Below, one piece after another: positions 8,927 to 17,591 of a stretch of DNA of 64,000 nucleotides (position 1 is the stretch's first letter; each line of letters opens with the position of its first letter). A program made the position numbers and the translations under genes. The notes under the pieces are model-generated. The model made no database searches and was not told the DNA's origin. It was given only the letters and a program-made list of their open reading frames with translations. Source of the stretch: Methylocystis sp. (GTDB lineage: Bacteria; Pseudomonadota; Alphaproteobacteria; Rhizobiales; Beijerinckiaceae); assembly GCA_022843405.1 (NCBI GenBank), contig JALHNQ010000002.1:84040-148039 (forward strand). Direction: 5' to 3'.

Positions 8927-9046
8927 CTAGATCACGCTGCATTTGGGCGGAATCGCCCAAATGCAGATGACGTGATCGATTCTAAAAGTTTAGAGCGCGC
9001 TCGACGCGAAAAACCGGCTCCCACTTTTTCGCGAGCCGCGCTCTAG
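8927..9046. repeat. CTAG-bounded palindromic repeat, copy A
   Basis: A 120-bp unit begins and ends with CTAG. It holds a long left hairpin (CTGCATTTGGGCG paired with CGCCCAAATGCAG inside ATCACG/CGTGAT) and a right stem (AGAGCGCG ... CGCGCTCT). Related copies lie at 21692-21809 and 38006-38125. Its terminal TAG is the stop codon of the neighbouring minus-strand gene. Confidence 0.88.
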
Positions 9047-9561
9047 GCCGGCGCGTGTTTGGCGAAGGCGCTGCGAAAGACGGCGTCGAAGGCGTCGACG
9101 TCGACATTGACTGTTTCGATCGCCGCGCCGTCTTCGGCAACGCCGCAAAAGCGATATTGCGGGTCCGAGAATTCGAAACCTTCGTCGTCTTCGGCGCTCT
9201 CATAGGGCAGCGCGATTTCGACCATCAATTGTCGCTTCAGCGACAGCGCGCGGCCGACCACTGCGTCGATGCGGTCGTCCTCGCTGCTGAAATAGCCATC
9301 AAGCACGATCATGCAGATGTCGGCGTTCCGCGCTTCGTCCTCCAGCCATTGCAGCGCCGCTTCGACGCTTTCGGCGATGTCGATCTTGCCTTCCGCGCTG
9401 ACGACGAACTGTTGCGGGCGGTCGACGCCCGCGTCCGACCGCGCCACGCCGAAGGGCGTCAGCATCTGTCCGCGCGCCAGCGTGGTGACGGCCTTGGCGA
9501 AGGCCTCGCCGGCCAAAGCGGCGATGGGGTCGTTCGGAGTCGGTTGGGCGTCAATGCTCAT
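9043..9561 (-). CDS. Hypothetical protein, 172 residues
   Basis: I do not recognise this protein. It is soluble and acidic, with a predicted alpha/beta pattern (a DICMIVLDGYFSSEDDRIDAVVG stretch, then LKRQLMVEIALPY). The chosen ATG has GAGGAG eight bases upstream. An ATG at 9624 overlaps the stop of the upstream HEPN-like gene as ATGA and would add 21 residues, so translation may be coupled instead. The stop codon TAG is supplied by the end of repeat copy A. It probably sits last in a pepP/HEPN-like/hypothetical transcription unit. Confidence 0.6.
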   Translation of the reverse strand: MSIDAQPTPNDPIAALAGEAFAKAVTTLARGQMLTPFGVARSDAGVDRPQQFVVSAEGKIDIAESVEAALQWLEDEARNADICMIVLDGYFSSEDDRIDAVVGRALSLKRQLMVEIALPYESAEDDEGFEFSDPQYRFCGVAEDGAAIETVNVDVDAFDAVFRSAFAKHAPA

Positions 9562-9620
9562 GACGTTCTCCTCGGCTCGCCGTCCGTGAACCGCTGACCT
9601 TGCATTACTCACACCGTCCT

Positions 9621-10220
9621 TCATCGCTCACTATTTCGAGCGCGTTGCGCTACCCGAAGCGTTTCCAGAAGTTTTCGGCCGTCGGTACCAAATCGAAGGA
9701 TCACGTCGATACGGGAAATGTTATGTCCAGCGGCTCGGCCGGTGATTACTATTAGCTCTTGAATTGTCGCGATGGCCGATTCCAAGTCATCATATGCAAT
9801 ACCAGGTAAGCCTTGCACAGAAGTTTTGAGGTCTGCATGTGCTTGAAGTTTGTTGCGGTGCAGCCGAATTTCCTCAACACGCGCGTCCAGCTGCTCGAGC
9901 AGTTTTTCGATTTCCTGCGAATCAGATTCAGCAAGCTCCTTTCTCACCTTTGAAACAAGGTTTTTTAGGCTCGCGTTTTCGTTTCGATATTTTCCCTGGC
10001 CGGAGGCTTCTGGGTCTGTGAGGCGAGCAACCGCAAGAGTGATATCGTACAGCATCAGTCGCTGAAGCAGACCGAAGACGAATGAACCGCTGGCATTCAA
10101 TAGGTCGACATTGTCTGTTCCGCTATCGAATAACTGCAAATATAACTTCCAGTGAGTAGAGATTTCGATGACTTGGTTGAAAACGGCCTGAAAAATATCC
10201 TCCAGCTTCGGATCTTTCAT
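9621..10220 (-). CDS. HEPN-like (AbiU2-type) helical protein
   Basis: The 199-residue, almost all-helical protein contains EEIRLHRNKLQAHADLKT near residue 130. The RNKLQAH segment matches the R-X(4-6)-H motif of HEPN ribonucleases, and the overall layout resembles the AbiU2 HEPN family. Its ATG overlaps the pepP stop as ATGA, so its translation is coupled to the aminopeptidase. Base composition is clearly lower in G+C than both neighbours, a sign of recent arrival. No nucleotidyltransferase partner is adjacent. A toxin or RNA-cleaving role is inference from the motif. Confidence 0.5.
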   Translation of the reverse strand: MKDPKLEDIFQAVFNQVIEISTHWKLYLQLFDSGTDNVDLLNASGSFVFGLLQRLMLYDITLAVARLTDPEASGQGKYRNENASLKNLVSKVRKELAESDSQEIEKLLEQLDARVEEIRLHRNKLQAHADLKTSVQGLPGIAYDDLESAIATIQELIVITGRAAGHNISRIDVILRFGTDGRKLLETLRVAQRARNSER

Positions 10221-12031
10221 AACGTCTTCGTCGCTTCTCTGAGCCATTTGCGCGTCTTGGCGTCGACGAGCGGCGAAAGCGTCTTGCGCACCTGCGCGTG
10301 ATAGGCGTTTAGCCAGTCGGTCTCTTCCGGCGTCAGCAATTTCGCCTCGACGCAATTCAAGTCGAAAGGCGCAAGCGTGATGGTTTCGAACCCATACATC
10401 TCGCGCTCGGCGCCCTTGATCTCACGCCTTTCGACGATGACGAGATTTTCGAGCCTGATCCCATAGTCGCCGGCGCGGTAATAGCCGGGCTCGTTGGAGA
10501 GGATCATGCCTGGCTGCAACGGCGTCGCGCCGAGTTTCGAAATGCGCTGCGGCCCCTCATGCACGGAAAGATAAGCGCCGACGCCGTGCCCCGTGCCATG
10601 GTCGAAATCGAGCCCCGCCTCCCACAAAGCGCGCCGCGCGAAGGCATCTAACTGCGCGCCGGAGACGCCCTTCGGAAACACCGCGCGGGCGATGGCGATA
10701 TGGCCTTTCAGCACGCGGGTGAAATGTTCGCGCAATTGTTTCGACGCGGGCCCGACGACGAGCGTGCGCGTCACGTCGGTGGTGCCGTCGAGATATTGCG
10801 CGCCGGAATCGACGAGATAGACGCCGCGGCCGATCTTGAGATTGCTCTTCTCGGTCACGCGATAATGCGGGATCGCCGCATGTTCGCGAAAGGCGGAGAT
10901 GGTCGGGAAGGAAATGTCGCGCAAATCGCCGTTCTCGCGGCGGAAGGTTTCGAGCGCTTCCGCCGCCGAAATCTCCGTCAGCCCGCCCTTTGGCGCGGCT
11001 TCAGCGAACCAGGCGAGAAAGCGCGTCAGCGCCGCGCCGTCGCGGATATGCGCGGCGCGGGCGCCTTCAAGTTCAGTCTCGTTCTTGATCGCTTTGGGCA
11101 GCGTCGCCGGATCGTCGGCGAGACGCGGCTTGCCGCCCGCCGCGCGCAAGGTTTCGACGAGCTTCGCCGGTGCCGTCGCCGAATCGAACAGGATCGTCGC
11201 GCCGCGCTTGCCGGCGTGAACGAGATCGTCGATGAGCGTGTCGGGGGCCTTCAGCGTCAGGAATTTTTGAAGCGCCGCGCGCGTCTTGGGCGCGAGCTTC
11301 GCGTCGTCGACATAGAGCGCCGGCGCGCCCTCTTTCGGCAGCAAAGCGAAGCACAGCGCGATCGGCGTATGCGCCACATCGGCGCCGCGAATGTTGAAGG
11401 CCCAGCAGATGGCGTGCGGATCGGACATCAGCGCGGCGTCGGCGTCCTTCAGCGCGGCGCGCAGTTTCTTGATTTTCGAATGCGCGCTCTCGCCGGCGTA
11501 ACGCGCCGGATGAACGACAATAGCGCCTTTCGGCTCGGCCGGGCGATCGGCCCACAGCGCGTCGATCGGATTTAATTCGAGCGGGACGAGTTCGATCTTC
11601 TTTTCCGCGAGCGCCTTCGTAAAGCGCTCGATCTGCGCGCTGGCATGCACCCAGGGGTCATAGCCGATGCGCGCGCCGGGACGCGCATGATCGCCGAGCC
11701 ATTTCACCGGCGTCGTCTCGGCGATGTCGAGCGGCTTGAAGAGTTTGGCGTCGATCTCGCCGCGCACCTGAATGACATAGCGGCCGTCGATGAAGATCGC
11801 CGCCTCTTTGTCCAGCACCACGGCGAAGCCGGCGGAGCCGGTGAATCCCGTGAGCCAGGCGAGCCGCTCGGCGCATTTGGGCACATATTCGTTCTGATGG
11901 GCGTCGGCGCGCGGCACGAGAAAGCCGTCCAGCCCCTGCCGCTTCAGTTCACTGCGCAGCGCCTTGAGGCGCGCCGCGCCGTCGCCGCGCGCGGCGTCGT
12001 CGACGAATGTCTGAAATTTCGCTTCGAACAT
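10217..12031 (-). CDS. pepP: Xaa-Pro aminopeptidase (M24B family)
   Basis: The 604-residue protein has the three-domain plan of eukaryote-like aminopeptidase P: two creatinase-like N-terminal domains (with FTGSAGFAVV and DGRYVIQ) and a C-terminal pita-bread metallopeptidase. Metal ligands are visible in YLVDSGAQYLDGTTDVTRT, in GTGHGVGAYLSVHEGP, and in the Glu of LSNEPGYY and of the later ENLVIVE. It removes N-terminal residues ahead of proline in the cytoplasm. A GTG two codons upstream is an alternative start. The next gene overlaps its stop. Confidence 0.88.
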   Translation of the reverse strand: MFEAKFQTFVDDAARGDGAARLKALRSELKRQGLDGFLVPRADAHQNEYVPKCAERLAWLTGFTGSAGFAVVLDKEAAIFIDGRYVIQVRGEIDAKLFKPLDIAETTPVKWLGDHARPGARIGYDPWVHASAQIERFTKALAEKKIELVPLELNPIDALWADRPAEPKGAIVVHPARYAGESAHSKIKKLRAALKDADAALMSDPHAICWAFNIRGADVAHTPIALCFALLPKEGAPALYVDDAKLAPKTRAALQKFLTLKAPDTLIDDLVHAGKRGATILFDSATAPAKLVETLRAAGGKPRLADDPATLPKAIKNETELEGARAAHIRDGAALTRFLAWFAEAAPKGGLTEISAAEALETFRRENGDLRDISFPTISAFREHAAIPHYRVTEKSNLKIGRGVYLVDSGAQYLDGTTDVTRTLVVGPASKQLREHFTRVLKGHIAIARAVFPKGVSGAQLDAFARRALWEAGLDFDHGTGHGVGAYLSVHEGPQRISKLGATPLQPGMILSNEPGYYRAGDYGIRLENLVIVERREIKGAEREMYGFETITLAPFDLNCVEAKLLTPEETDWLNAYHAQVRKTLSPLVDAKTRKWLREATKTL

Positions 12032-12076
12032 CCGCACAACCTATGCACGTCGCACGTCATGGGCAATGGCTCGAAC

Positions 12077-12125
12077 CACTCCCCTCCCCAGCCTTCGCCC
12101 GCTTTAGCGGGGGAGGGAGAGGGAG
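12077..12125. repeat. GC-rich palindrome overlapping the prmA stop
   Basis: The core is CCCGC-TTTA-GCGGG at 12098-12111 inside near-complementary CCCTCCCC and GGGGAGGG flanks. It is a common intergenic palindrome type in related genomes. The prmA stop codon (minus strand) falls in the loop, so the last residues of that protein come from the repeat. Confidence 0.65.
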
Positions 12126-13033
12126 GGGGCGCAGGACGCCCCGCTGCGCCCCAACACCAACGTCGCCCAGCCGTCGATGTCGCCCCGCTCGAAAAGGAAA
12201 AATCCCTGGGCGCGGTAGGCGTCAAGCACGCCGCGCACGTCGCGCGCCAGCAATCCTGAGAGCACAAGCTCGGCGCGAGGCGCGGCGGCGCCGGCGATCT
12301 GCGGCGCGAGCAGGCGCAAAGGCTTCGCCAGAATATTGGCGAAGATCAGATCATATTCGCCTTGCAGCGCCGCGTGCCGCAGCCCGGTCGCGACGACCGG
12401 GCGCACATAGGGGCCGGCGCCATTGGCGCTTGCGTTGGCGCGCGCCGTCGCCACCGCGACGGGATCGATGTCGCCGCAGGCGACCCGCTGACGGAAGATC
12501 AGCGCGCTGGCGATCGCCAGCACACCGGTGCCGGTTCCGACATCGAGAATGCGCGCCGGGCGCCGGCGCTTGGCTACTCTGTCGAGCGCCTTGAGGCAGC
12601 CGAGCGTCGTGCCGTGATGGCCGGTGCCGAAGGCGAGCGCCGCCTCGATTTCGACGCCGATGTCATTTGCGCGCCGCCGCGCCCGGTCATGCGCGCCATG
12701 CACCAGCACCCGGCCGGCGCGCACCGGGGCGAGGCCGGCAAGCGCGTTCTCGACCCAGTCCTGCTCGGCGATCGTCGAAAAGCGCGCGGACCGCGCCGTT
12801 TCCGCGTCGGCGGCGGCTTCGATCAGCGCGCGAATCAGCGCTTCGTCGGGCGCATCGGCGAAATAGACTTCGAGCGACCATTGCGGCCCGCCGTCCAGCT
12901 CGAAGGCGGCGGCGGCGGTTTCGGTCGGATCGAAGGTCTCGACAATGAGGTCGGCGACGGCGCGGGCGCGCTTTTCGTCGCAATCGAGGCGCAGCATGTG
13001 GCTGGCGTTATTGGGCGGAAGACCTTCAATCAT
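12104..13033 (-). CDS. prmA: Ribosomal protein L11 methyltransferase
   Basis: The 309-residue SAM-dependent enzyme has an N-terminal substrate-recruiting domain. The Rossmann core follows, with AALAFGTGHHGTTLGCL and ILDVGTGTGVLAIAS for SAM binding, and FANILAKPL, the N-I-L motif specific to PrmA. It trimethylates amino groups of L11 on the large subunit. The start chosen (MIEGLPP) gives the usual N terminus; the frame extends five codons upstream. The last dozen residues (SCAPSLSLPR) lie in a palindromic repeat and are absent from the family core. Confidence 0.85.
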   Translation of the reverse strand: MIEGLPPNNASHMLRLDCDEKRARAVADLIVETFDPTETAAAAFELDGGPQWSLEVYFADAPDEALIRALIEAAADAETARSARFSTIAEQDWVENALAGLAPVRAGRVLVHGAHDRARRRANDIGVEIEAALAFGTGHHGTTLGCLKALDRVAKRRRPARILDVGTGTGVLAIASALIFRQRVACGDIDPVAVATARANASANGAGPYVRPVVATGLRHAALQGEYDLIFANILAKPLRLLAPQIAGAAAPRAELVLSGLLARDVRGVLDAYRAQGFFLFERGDIDGWATLVLGRSGASCAPSLSLPR

Positions 13034-13133
13034 GAGGGCGCTTAGCACGGGGCCGGCCCGCCCGTCACCTTTCGCCGGGCCGGCTCGATCTATAATGTCG
13101 CGTTAGCGACGGCCCAATGAATTGAAGGCGTGA

Positions 13134-14111
13134 ATGACCGAAAGACTTTCGATCTGTCTCATCGGCCCCAAGAAGGGCGGCAAGTCGTCGCTGCTCGCCT
13201 CGCTCGTCGATTGCGTCGCGCAGAGCGCCTTCGGCTATTCGCCGCGCCTGCGCCCGGCGCTGCAGCCCGTCACCGAGTCGGAATTCTATGCCGAGGGCGT
13301 CGAGCCGAAGAAGGCCGATCTGCTCATGGTCGAACAGGGCGACTATGAGCGGCTGCGGCGGGACTTCGCCGAGGGCGGCGTCGCCACCGACACGCTCGAC
13401 ACTTATGAATATCGCTTCCGACTGACGGTGAATGGCGAGGCGCCGCCGGCGGTCGTGTTGCGGGGGCCTTGGCTTCTCGAAATCATCGATTCGGCGGGCG
13501 AGATCGCCGTGCCGCCGGACGGCGCCGAAGTGGCGATCCTAAACGACGTCAAAGCGAAGCTCGCCAAGCAGATGCTCGACTCGGAGGCGATCATCCTCGT
13601 GTTGCCGCTGGTGCGACTCGAGGATTCCGGCTGGTCGGGCAATCTCTCCCGCCTGATTGATCGGCTGGCGCTGGCGCCTGAAAAGAAGCTGAAGCGGCTT
13701 GTCGTCGTCTTCTCGCAATATGAGCGATTGTTCGCGCGGTTCGGGCCGAGCGCTTTCACCTACGCCTGCGATCCTGCGGTCGCGCTGCACGTCTTGCGCA
13801 AATCGCTGCGCGCCGTGCAATGGCTGGACCGGCTGCGCGCCCTGGAGACGCCCAACGGCGGCGTATCAGTGCGTTTCACGGTCTGCTCGGCCTATGGCTT
13901 CGTCAAGCGCTTTCAAAATCCCAACATCGATCCGCATCAGCCCGGCGAGCGCCGGTTTCGCCGCGCCGGACTCGAGGGCGCCCGCGCCTATAATGAATAT
14001 TGGCGGCCGTTTCTCACCGCCGAGCCGTTTCTTTACGCGGCGCTCGGGCACGACAGCGCCTTCACCTTCTCCTATGCGCAGCTCGACGCGCGCATGGAGG
14101 AGAGCGCGTGA
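13134..14111 (+). CDS. P-loop GTPase-like protein of a three-gene cluster
   Basis: The 325-residue protein has a Walker A site GPKKGGKSS at residues 11-19 and a switch-II-like LLEIIDSAGE (DxxG) near residue 125. Where a canonical GTPase would have NKxD it reads VVVFSQYE, so base specificity is uncertain. A long region follows the nucleotide fold and ends in an aromatic segment (NEYWRPFLTAEPFLYAALG). It lies 129 bases upstream of the GAP1-like gene in the same direction. This combination resembles the GTPase plus GTPase-associated-protein pairs described among NTP-dependent conflict systems; the comparison is inference. Confidence 0.6.
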   Translation: MTERLSICLIGPKKGGKSSLLASLVDCVAQSAFGYSPRLRPALQPVTESEFYAEGVEPKKADLLMVEQGDYERLRRDFAEGGVATDTLDTYEYRFRLTVNGEAPPAVVLRGPWLLEIIDSAGEIAVPPDGAEVAILNDVKAKLAKQMLDSEAIILVLPLVRLEDSGWSGNLSRLIDRLALAPEKKLKRLVVVFSQYERLFARFGPSAFTYACDPAVALHVLRKSLRAVQWLDRLRALETPNGGVSVRFTVCSAYGFVKRFQNPNIDPHQPGERRFRRAGLEGARAYNEYWRPFLTAEPFLYAALGHDSAFTFSYAQLDARMEESA

Positions 14112-14240
14112 AAGGGCATTGAAAAAGCCAATTCCCTTGGGCCGGTGACTTGCCGCTGACGGCAATTTCTGCGCGTCAATCCCTGGTTAAGGATATGCGG
14201 CTAGGCTGACGCGTTCACTTTCCGCGCGAAAGGACGGGCA

Positions 14241-15059
14241 ATGCATCGGGCGGTCCCGCAAGGCGATCAGACGGCCGAAGTCTCTCTTGAACGGCTGCAC
14301 TATGGAAAGCTCGCTTCCGGCGCGACGTTGAGCGTTCCGGCGGCGGCAGGCTATGGCGTGACTCTGCGCAGCCACAATTTACAGGCGTCCGACGACAGGC
14401 TGCTCTCGCCGCCGCGGCTCATGGCGCTGCGCCGATTCGAGCCCGATCTGGTCGATCCCGCTGCGCGCCGGCGCGGCGCCTTTCTCGCGCGCGTTTCGCC
14501 CGAGCCAGATTCACGCCGCGCGATCTTTTTGCGCGCCCGGTTTCGCCCTGAGGACGGAGAAGACGGCCACGGGCGCCTCTATCAGCAGAGCGCCGTGTGG
14601 AGCGTGGCCGCTTCCGATTGGCGGCGACATCCGGCGGCGCTGCTCGCCATGGCGGGCTCAGAGCTTGAGGCGCTTCCGGACTTGGCGAGCGAAGCCGAGT
14701 GCGTGCGCTTCAGCGCCGCGCCGGCGCGCTACGTCGTGCGCATGCTTGATCCGCAGGACGTCTGGGGCGCGCTTGAGGACGCGCTTGACAAGTCCCACTG
14801 GGCGGCGCCGACCTTGGAATTTCTGGCGCGCGGCGCCGAAACCGGCGAAGACGCGACGCTGACCTACGGCGCCGACGATTTCGCAAGCGAAGCTGCGTTT
14901 CTCAGGGCCGTTGGTCTCGCGCTGCAATTCTTGCCGGCGAGCTATCCGCGCTGGCGCGAAATCTGCGTCGTTTCCGGCCTGCGTCATGAGTCGCAGGGCC
15001 TTTGCCTGCGCTACCTGCCTTCGCTGCGGGCGGCCGCTCGGACCTCGGTCGCCGCTTGA
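14241..15059 (+). CDS. GAP1-like partner of the upstream GTPase (hypothetical)
   Basis: The 272-residue protein starts at an ATG behind AAAGGACGG. Its N-terminal half has a run reminiscent of GTPase-associated protein 1 domains: LERLHYGKLASGA, a GYGVTLRSHNL strand, and GRLYQQSAVWSV followed by DWRRHPAALL. I do not recognise a catalytic motif. It ends two bases from the stop of the convergent membrane-protein gene. The GAP1 link is a weak pattern match strengthened by the GTPase next door. It may otherwise be an orphan family. Confidence 0.45.
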   Translation: MHRAVPQGDQTAEVSLERLHYGKLASGATLSVPAAAGYGVTLRSHNLQASDDRLLSPPRLMALRRFEPDLVDPAARRRGAFLARVSPEPDSRRAIFLRARFRPEDGEDGHGRLYQQSAVWSVAASDWRRHPAALLAMAGSELEALPDLASEAECVRFSAAPARYVVRMLDPQDVWGALEDALDKSHWAAPTLEFLARGAETGEDATLTYGADDFASEAAFLRAVGLALQFLPASYPRWREICVVSGLRHESQGLCLRYLPSLRAAARTSVAA

Positions 15060-15061
15060 TG

Positions 15062-17266
15062 TTACGCTGACGGACGCCTGTCCATCGGCCCCGTTTCGGC
15101 GATCAGATAGCGCTCGAGCGCGCCGCAGCGACGGCGCGGAAAATTGGCGGCGCCGGCGTCCGAGTAATAGGCGCGCGGACCATTGGCTGCGCCGTCGGCG
15201 GCGCGCTGTAGGGCGCGGGCGGCGCGGGGCTTCAGCGCCGAGAAGAGCCGCGCTTCGATCTGCGCGATCGTGACATTGTCGACCAGATAGGCGCCTTTGC
15301 GGTCGACATGAGCGATTTCGTCGCGCACGAGTCGATTGAGGATGGCGACGACATTGTCATGCACATTGGGCGGCAGCGCCGAAATCGCGTCCGTCTCGGG
15401 CGCGATCTCGCTCATGTCGCCATGCACCGGACGCGCGGCGCGCAGGATCGCCTTCATCGCGCGCACGTCGGTCGGCTGGTCTTCGTCGTCGGAAAGATCG
15501 AGCGGCGCGGCGAACTGGCGCCGTTCGCGCGCGTCATAGCTGCGCTTAAAAATTTCCGACAGGAATTTCATGATAAACAGAAAGGCGTCCTGCGCCATGG
15601 CGACGCAGATCGCCATGGTCGAATCCGGGGTGAAGCTCCAGAAGGCTTCGCGCGCCAGTTCGAATTTGTTGCGCTCGGAACTATGGGTGCGAAGATAGGC
15701 GTCGCTTTTCTTCAACAGCTCGCGCACCCCATCTTCCGTTAGGCCGGCCGCCTTGCCGGAGACGACGCAGGCGTCGATGAGAGTCTTCGCTTCGTTGAAG
15801 CCATTGGCGGCGGCGGTCCGATCTGACGGCGGCGCCGCGCGGATTTTGGCGACGATCGCCGAAAGCTCATCGCGCAGCCCGGTTTCGAGCCCGCATTTCT
15901 TGTCGAAGGCGGCGCGCGCGGCGAGCGTTTCGTCGCGCGCGGCGAGCAGATCGCGCGCCTCGCCCTGCGGCTCGCATGTGAAGTCATGCGGAACGGCCGC
16001 CGGCAGGGCGTTCGACTGCCGCGCCGCTGCAAAAATCGGTTCGCACAGGGGCTTTGCTTCGCGCACGATGCGCCACCGCGGATCCATCCGCAGCTGGTCG
16101 CGCAGCGCGATGAGATCGCGCACCGTCGCGTCGAGATCGAGCGCGGCCTCGCTCTTTGGCGTCGGCCGCGTCGATGCGGCGCTTGCGGCCTCGGCTTTCT
16201 GTTTCAGCGTGATCGTTTGAGCTGTCAGCGCGTCGCGCCGTTTCACGGCGTTGGCGCGCTCGTTCGCCGGGCCGGCGAGCGTCTGCCTCAGCGCGGTGAC
16301 GCGTTTCATGGCTTCGGCCGCTTTGTCGCGATGCGCGCGGCAGTTTGGGCCGCAGGACGCGCCCAGGCCGTCGAGCCCGTGCTCGGCGTCGACGGCGAGC
16401 TGTTCTTCCTGACGCACGGCGGCGGCTGCAGTCGCCATTTCGTCCTGTTTCGCTTTCACCACGGCGTCGAGTGCGGCGATGCTGCGCTCCAGCGCCTCGA
16501 TCTCGCGCCGCGCGTCCTCGAGCTGACGCATCGCCGCCTGGGCGCTTTCCATCTCTGCCGCAGCCTGGCTCGCGGCCTGCGCGATTACCGCTTGCTGCGC
16601 CTCCTGCCGCTTGCGAATGGCGTCGCGCAGCGCCGGCCCCGCTTGACGCGCGGTGTCGATGAGGCCGTCGATCGACGTGAGATAAGTCTTGTAGCTTGGG
16701 GTCTCGGCGATGCGCGCCGAAGACGCTTCGTAGGCGGCGGCGATTTCCTTTGTCGCCGGCAGGATCAACTCGGTCGCAAGCTCCATCGGCTGCAGTTCGG
16801 CGACGATCTTGCGGGAAGAGAGCTTGAAAATGTTGTTGTAGTAAAAAGTGAAGGAAAAAAAGACGGAGATCGAGAAGACGAAGACGAAGACCAGCGCGGT
16901 CACGACGGTCTTGATGATCACGCGCTCGCGCGCCATCCGCCGCCTCGCGATGAGCGCGGCGAGATCGACGCCGAGCGACCAGGACGTCGCCGCGAGCATG
17001 GTGAGAACGGCGGTCGTCGCGATCAGCGTGCCGGCGATCCCGATCACGTCGCCGGGCTCCTTTTGCATGATGTCGATCATGCCCGAGGAGGTCGTGTAGA
17101 AGACCCAGGCGAGGACCGGCAGGGCGGCGGCCATGCCGACTCGGCCGAGGTTGAGATCGCCCCGCCACAGGCGCACGAGCGGCGATGCGAGCGCGTCGAA
17201 AAGACCGAAGCCTCGCCGCGGCGGCGCCGAATCGGGCGCGCGGGCCTGCTGCTGGGAGGCTGTCAT
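15062..17266 (-). CDS. Large membrane protein with central coiled coil (third member of GTPase cluster)
   Basis: The 734-residue protein has three hydrophobic segments near residues 45-62, 78-97 and 122-145 (VVTALVFVFVFSISVFFSFTF). A long Ala/Glu/Arg-rich coiled coil follows at about 210-370. It carries a CGPNCRAH loop near 310 and further cysteines, suggesting disulfides in an extracytoplasmic part. The C-terminal 130 residues look like a soluble helical domain (VRAMKAILRAARP ... VVAILNRLVRDEIAHVDRKG). No enzyme motif is seen. It is convergent with and nearly touches the GAP1-like gene; a joint role at the membrane is inference. Confidence 0.55.
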   Translation of the reverse strand: MTASQQQARAPDSAPPRRGFGLFDALASPLVRLWRGDLNLGRVGMAAALPVLAWVFYTTSSGMIDIMQKEPGDVIGIAGTLIATTAVLTMLAATSWSLGVDLAALIARRRMARERVIIKTVVTALVFVFVFSISVFFSFTFYYNNIFKLSSRKIVAELQPMELATELILPATKEIAAAYEASSARIAETPSYKTYLTSIDGLIDTARQAGPALRDAIRKRQEAQQAVIAQAASQAAAEMESAQAAMRQLEDARREIEALERSIAALDAVVKAKQDEMATAAAAVRQEEQLAVDAEHGLDGLGASCGPNCRAHRDKAAEAMKRVTALRQTLAGPANERANAVKRRDALTAQTITLKQKAEAASAASTRPTPKSEAALDLDATVRDLIALRDQLRMDPRWRIVREAKPLCEPIFAAARQSNALPAAVPHDFTCEPQGEARDLLAARDETLAARAAFDKKCGLETGLRDELSAIVAKIRAAPPSDRTAAANGFNEAKTLIDACVVSGKAAGLTEDGVRELLKKSDAYLRTHSSERNKFELAREAFWSFTPDSTMAICVAMAQDAFLFIMKFLSEIFKRSYDARERRQFAAPLDLSDDEDQPTDVRAMKAILRAARPVHGDMSEIAPETDAISALPPNVHDNVVAILNRLVRDEIAHVDRKGAYLVDNVTIAQIEARLFSALKPRAARALQRAADGAANGPRAYYSDAGAANFPRRRCGALERYLIAETGPMDRRPSA

Positions 17267-17591
17267 CGCGCAGGCGCTCCTGACGCTCGAACCGGCCGGC
17301 TGTGCATGTCCGCTCCCTCTAAATGAAACATCGGTTGCCGAAGCTGCCGGCGAATTGAGACGGATTTGCGCTTCGGCGCAAGGGCGGGGCGGTCGTTGCT
17401 GCGCCGCGAAAGCGAAGTCGCCCGGCCCTAGGCGGCGTCGCTGACCGCGATGCTGATGGTCTTGCCCAGCGCCGCTTTCCCTCGCTCGATGATTCGTGCT
17501 AGAGCCCGAGTTTGACTGTCTGCGGCTGGGCCGTTCGGCCGCGACTCGCGCTGACGGGCCTTGAACCCGTCAAGTCTCCAAGGGGTCAGCC
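17267..17591. other. Intergenic region between divergent genes, with a hairpin ahead of hpnH
   Basis: No gene is seen. A perfect 7-bp stem (TGACGGG, loop CCTTGAA, CCCGTCA) lies at 17552-17572, ending 19 bases before the hpnH GTG, so it could affect translation start. Promoters for both flanking genes must lie here; none is clear enough to place. Confidence 0.4.

Noticed and set aside
15986..17326. A 446-codon plus-strand frame opposite to the coiled-coil membrane protein
   Set aside because: Arg/His/Gly-rich antisense of a better gene with coherent membrane and coiled-coil pattern.
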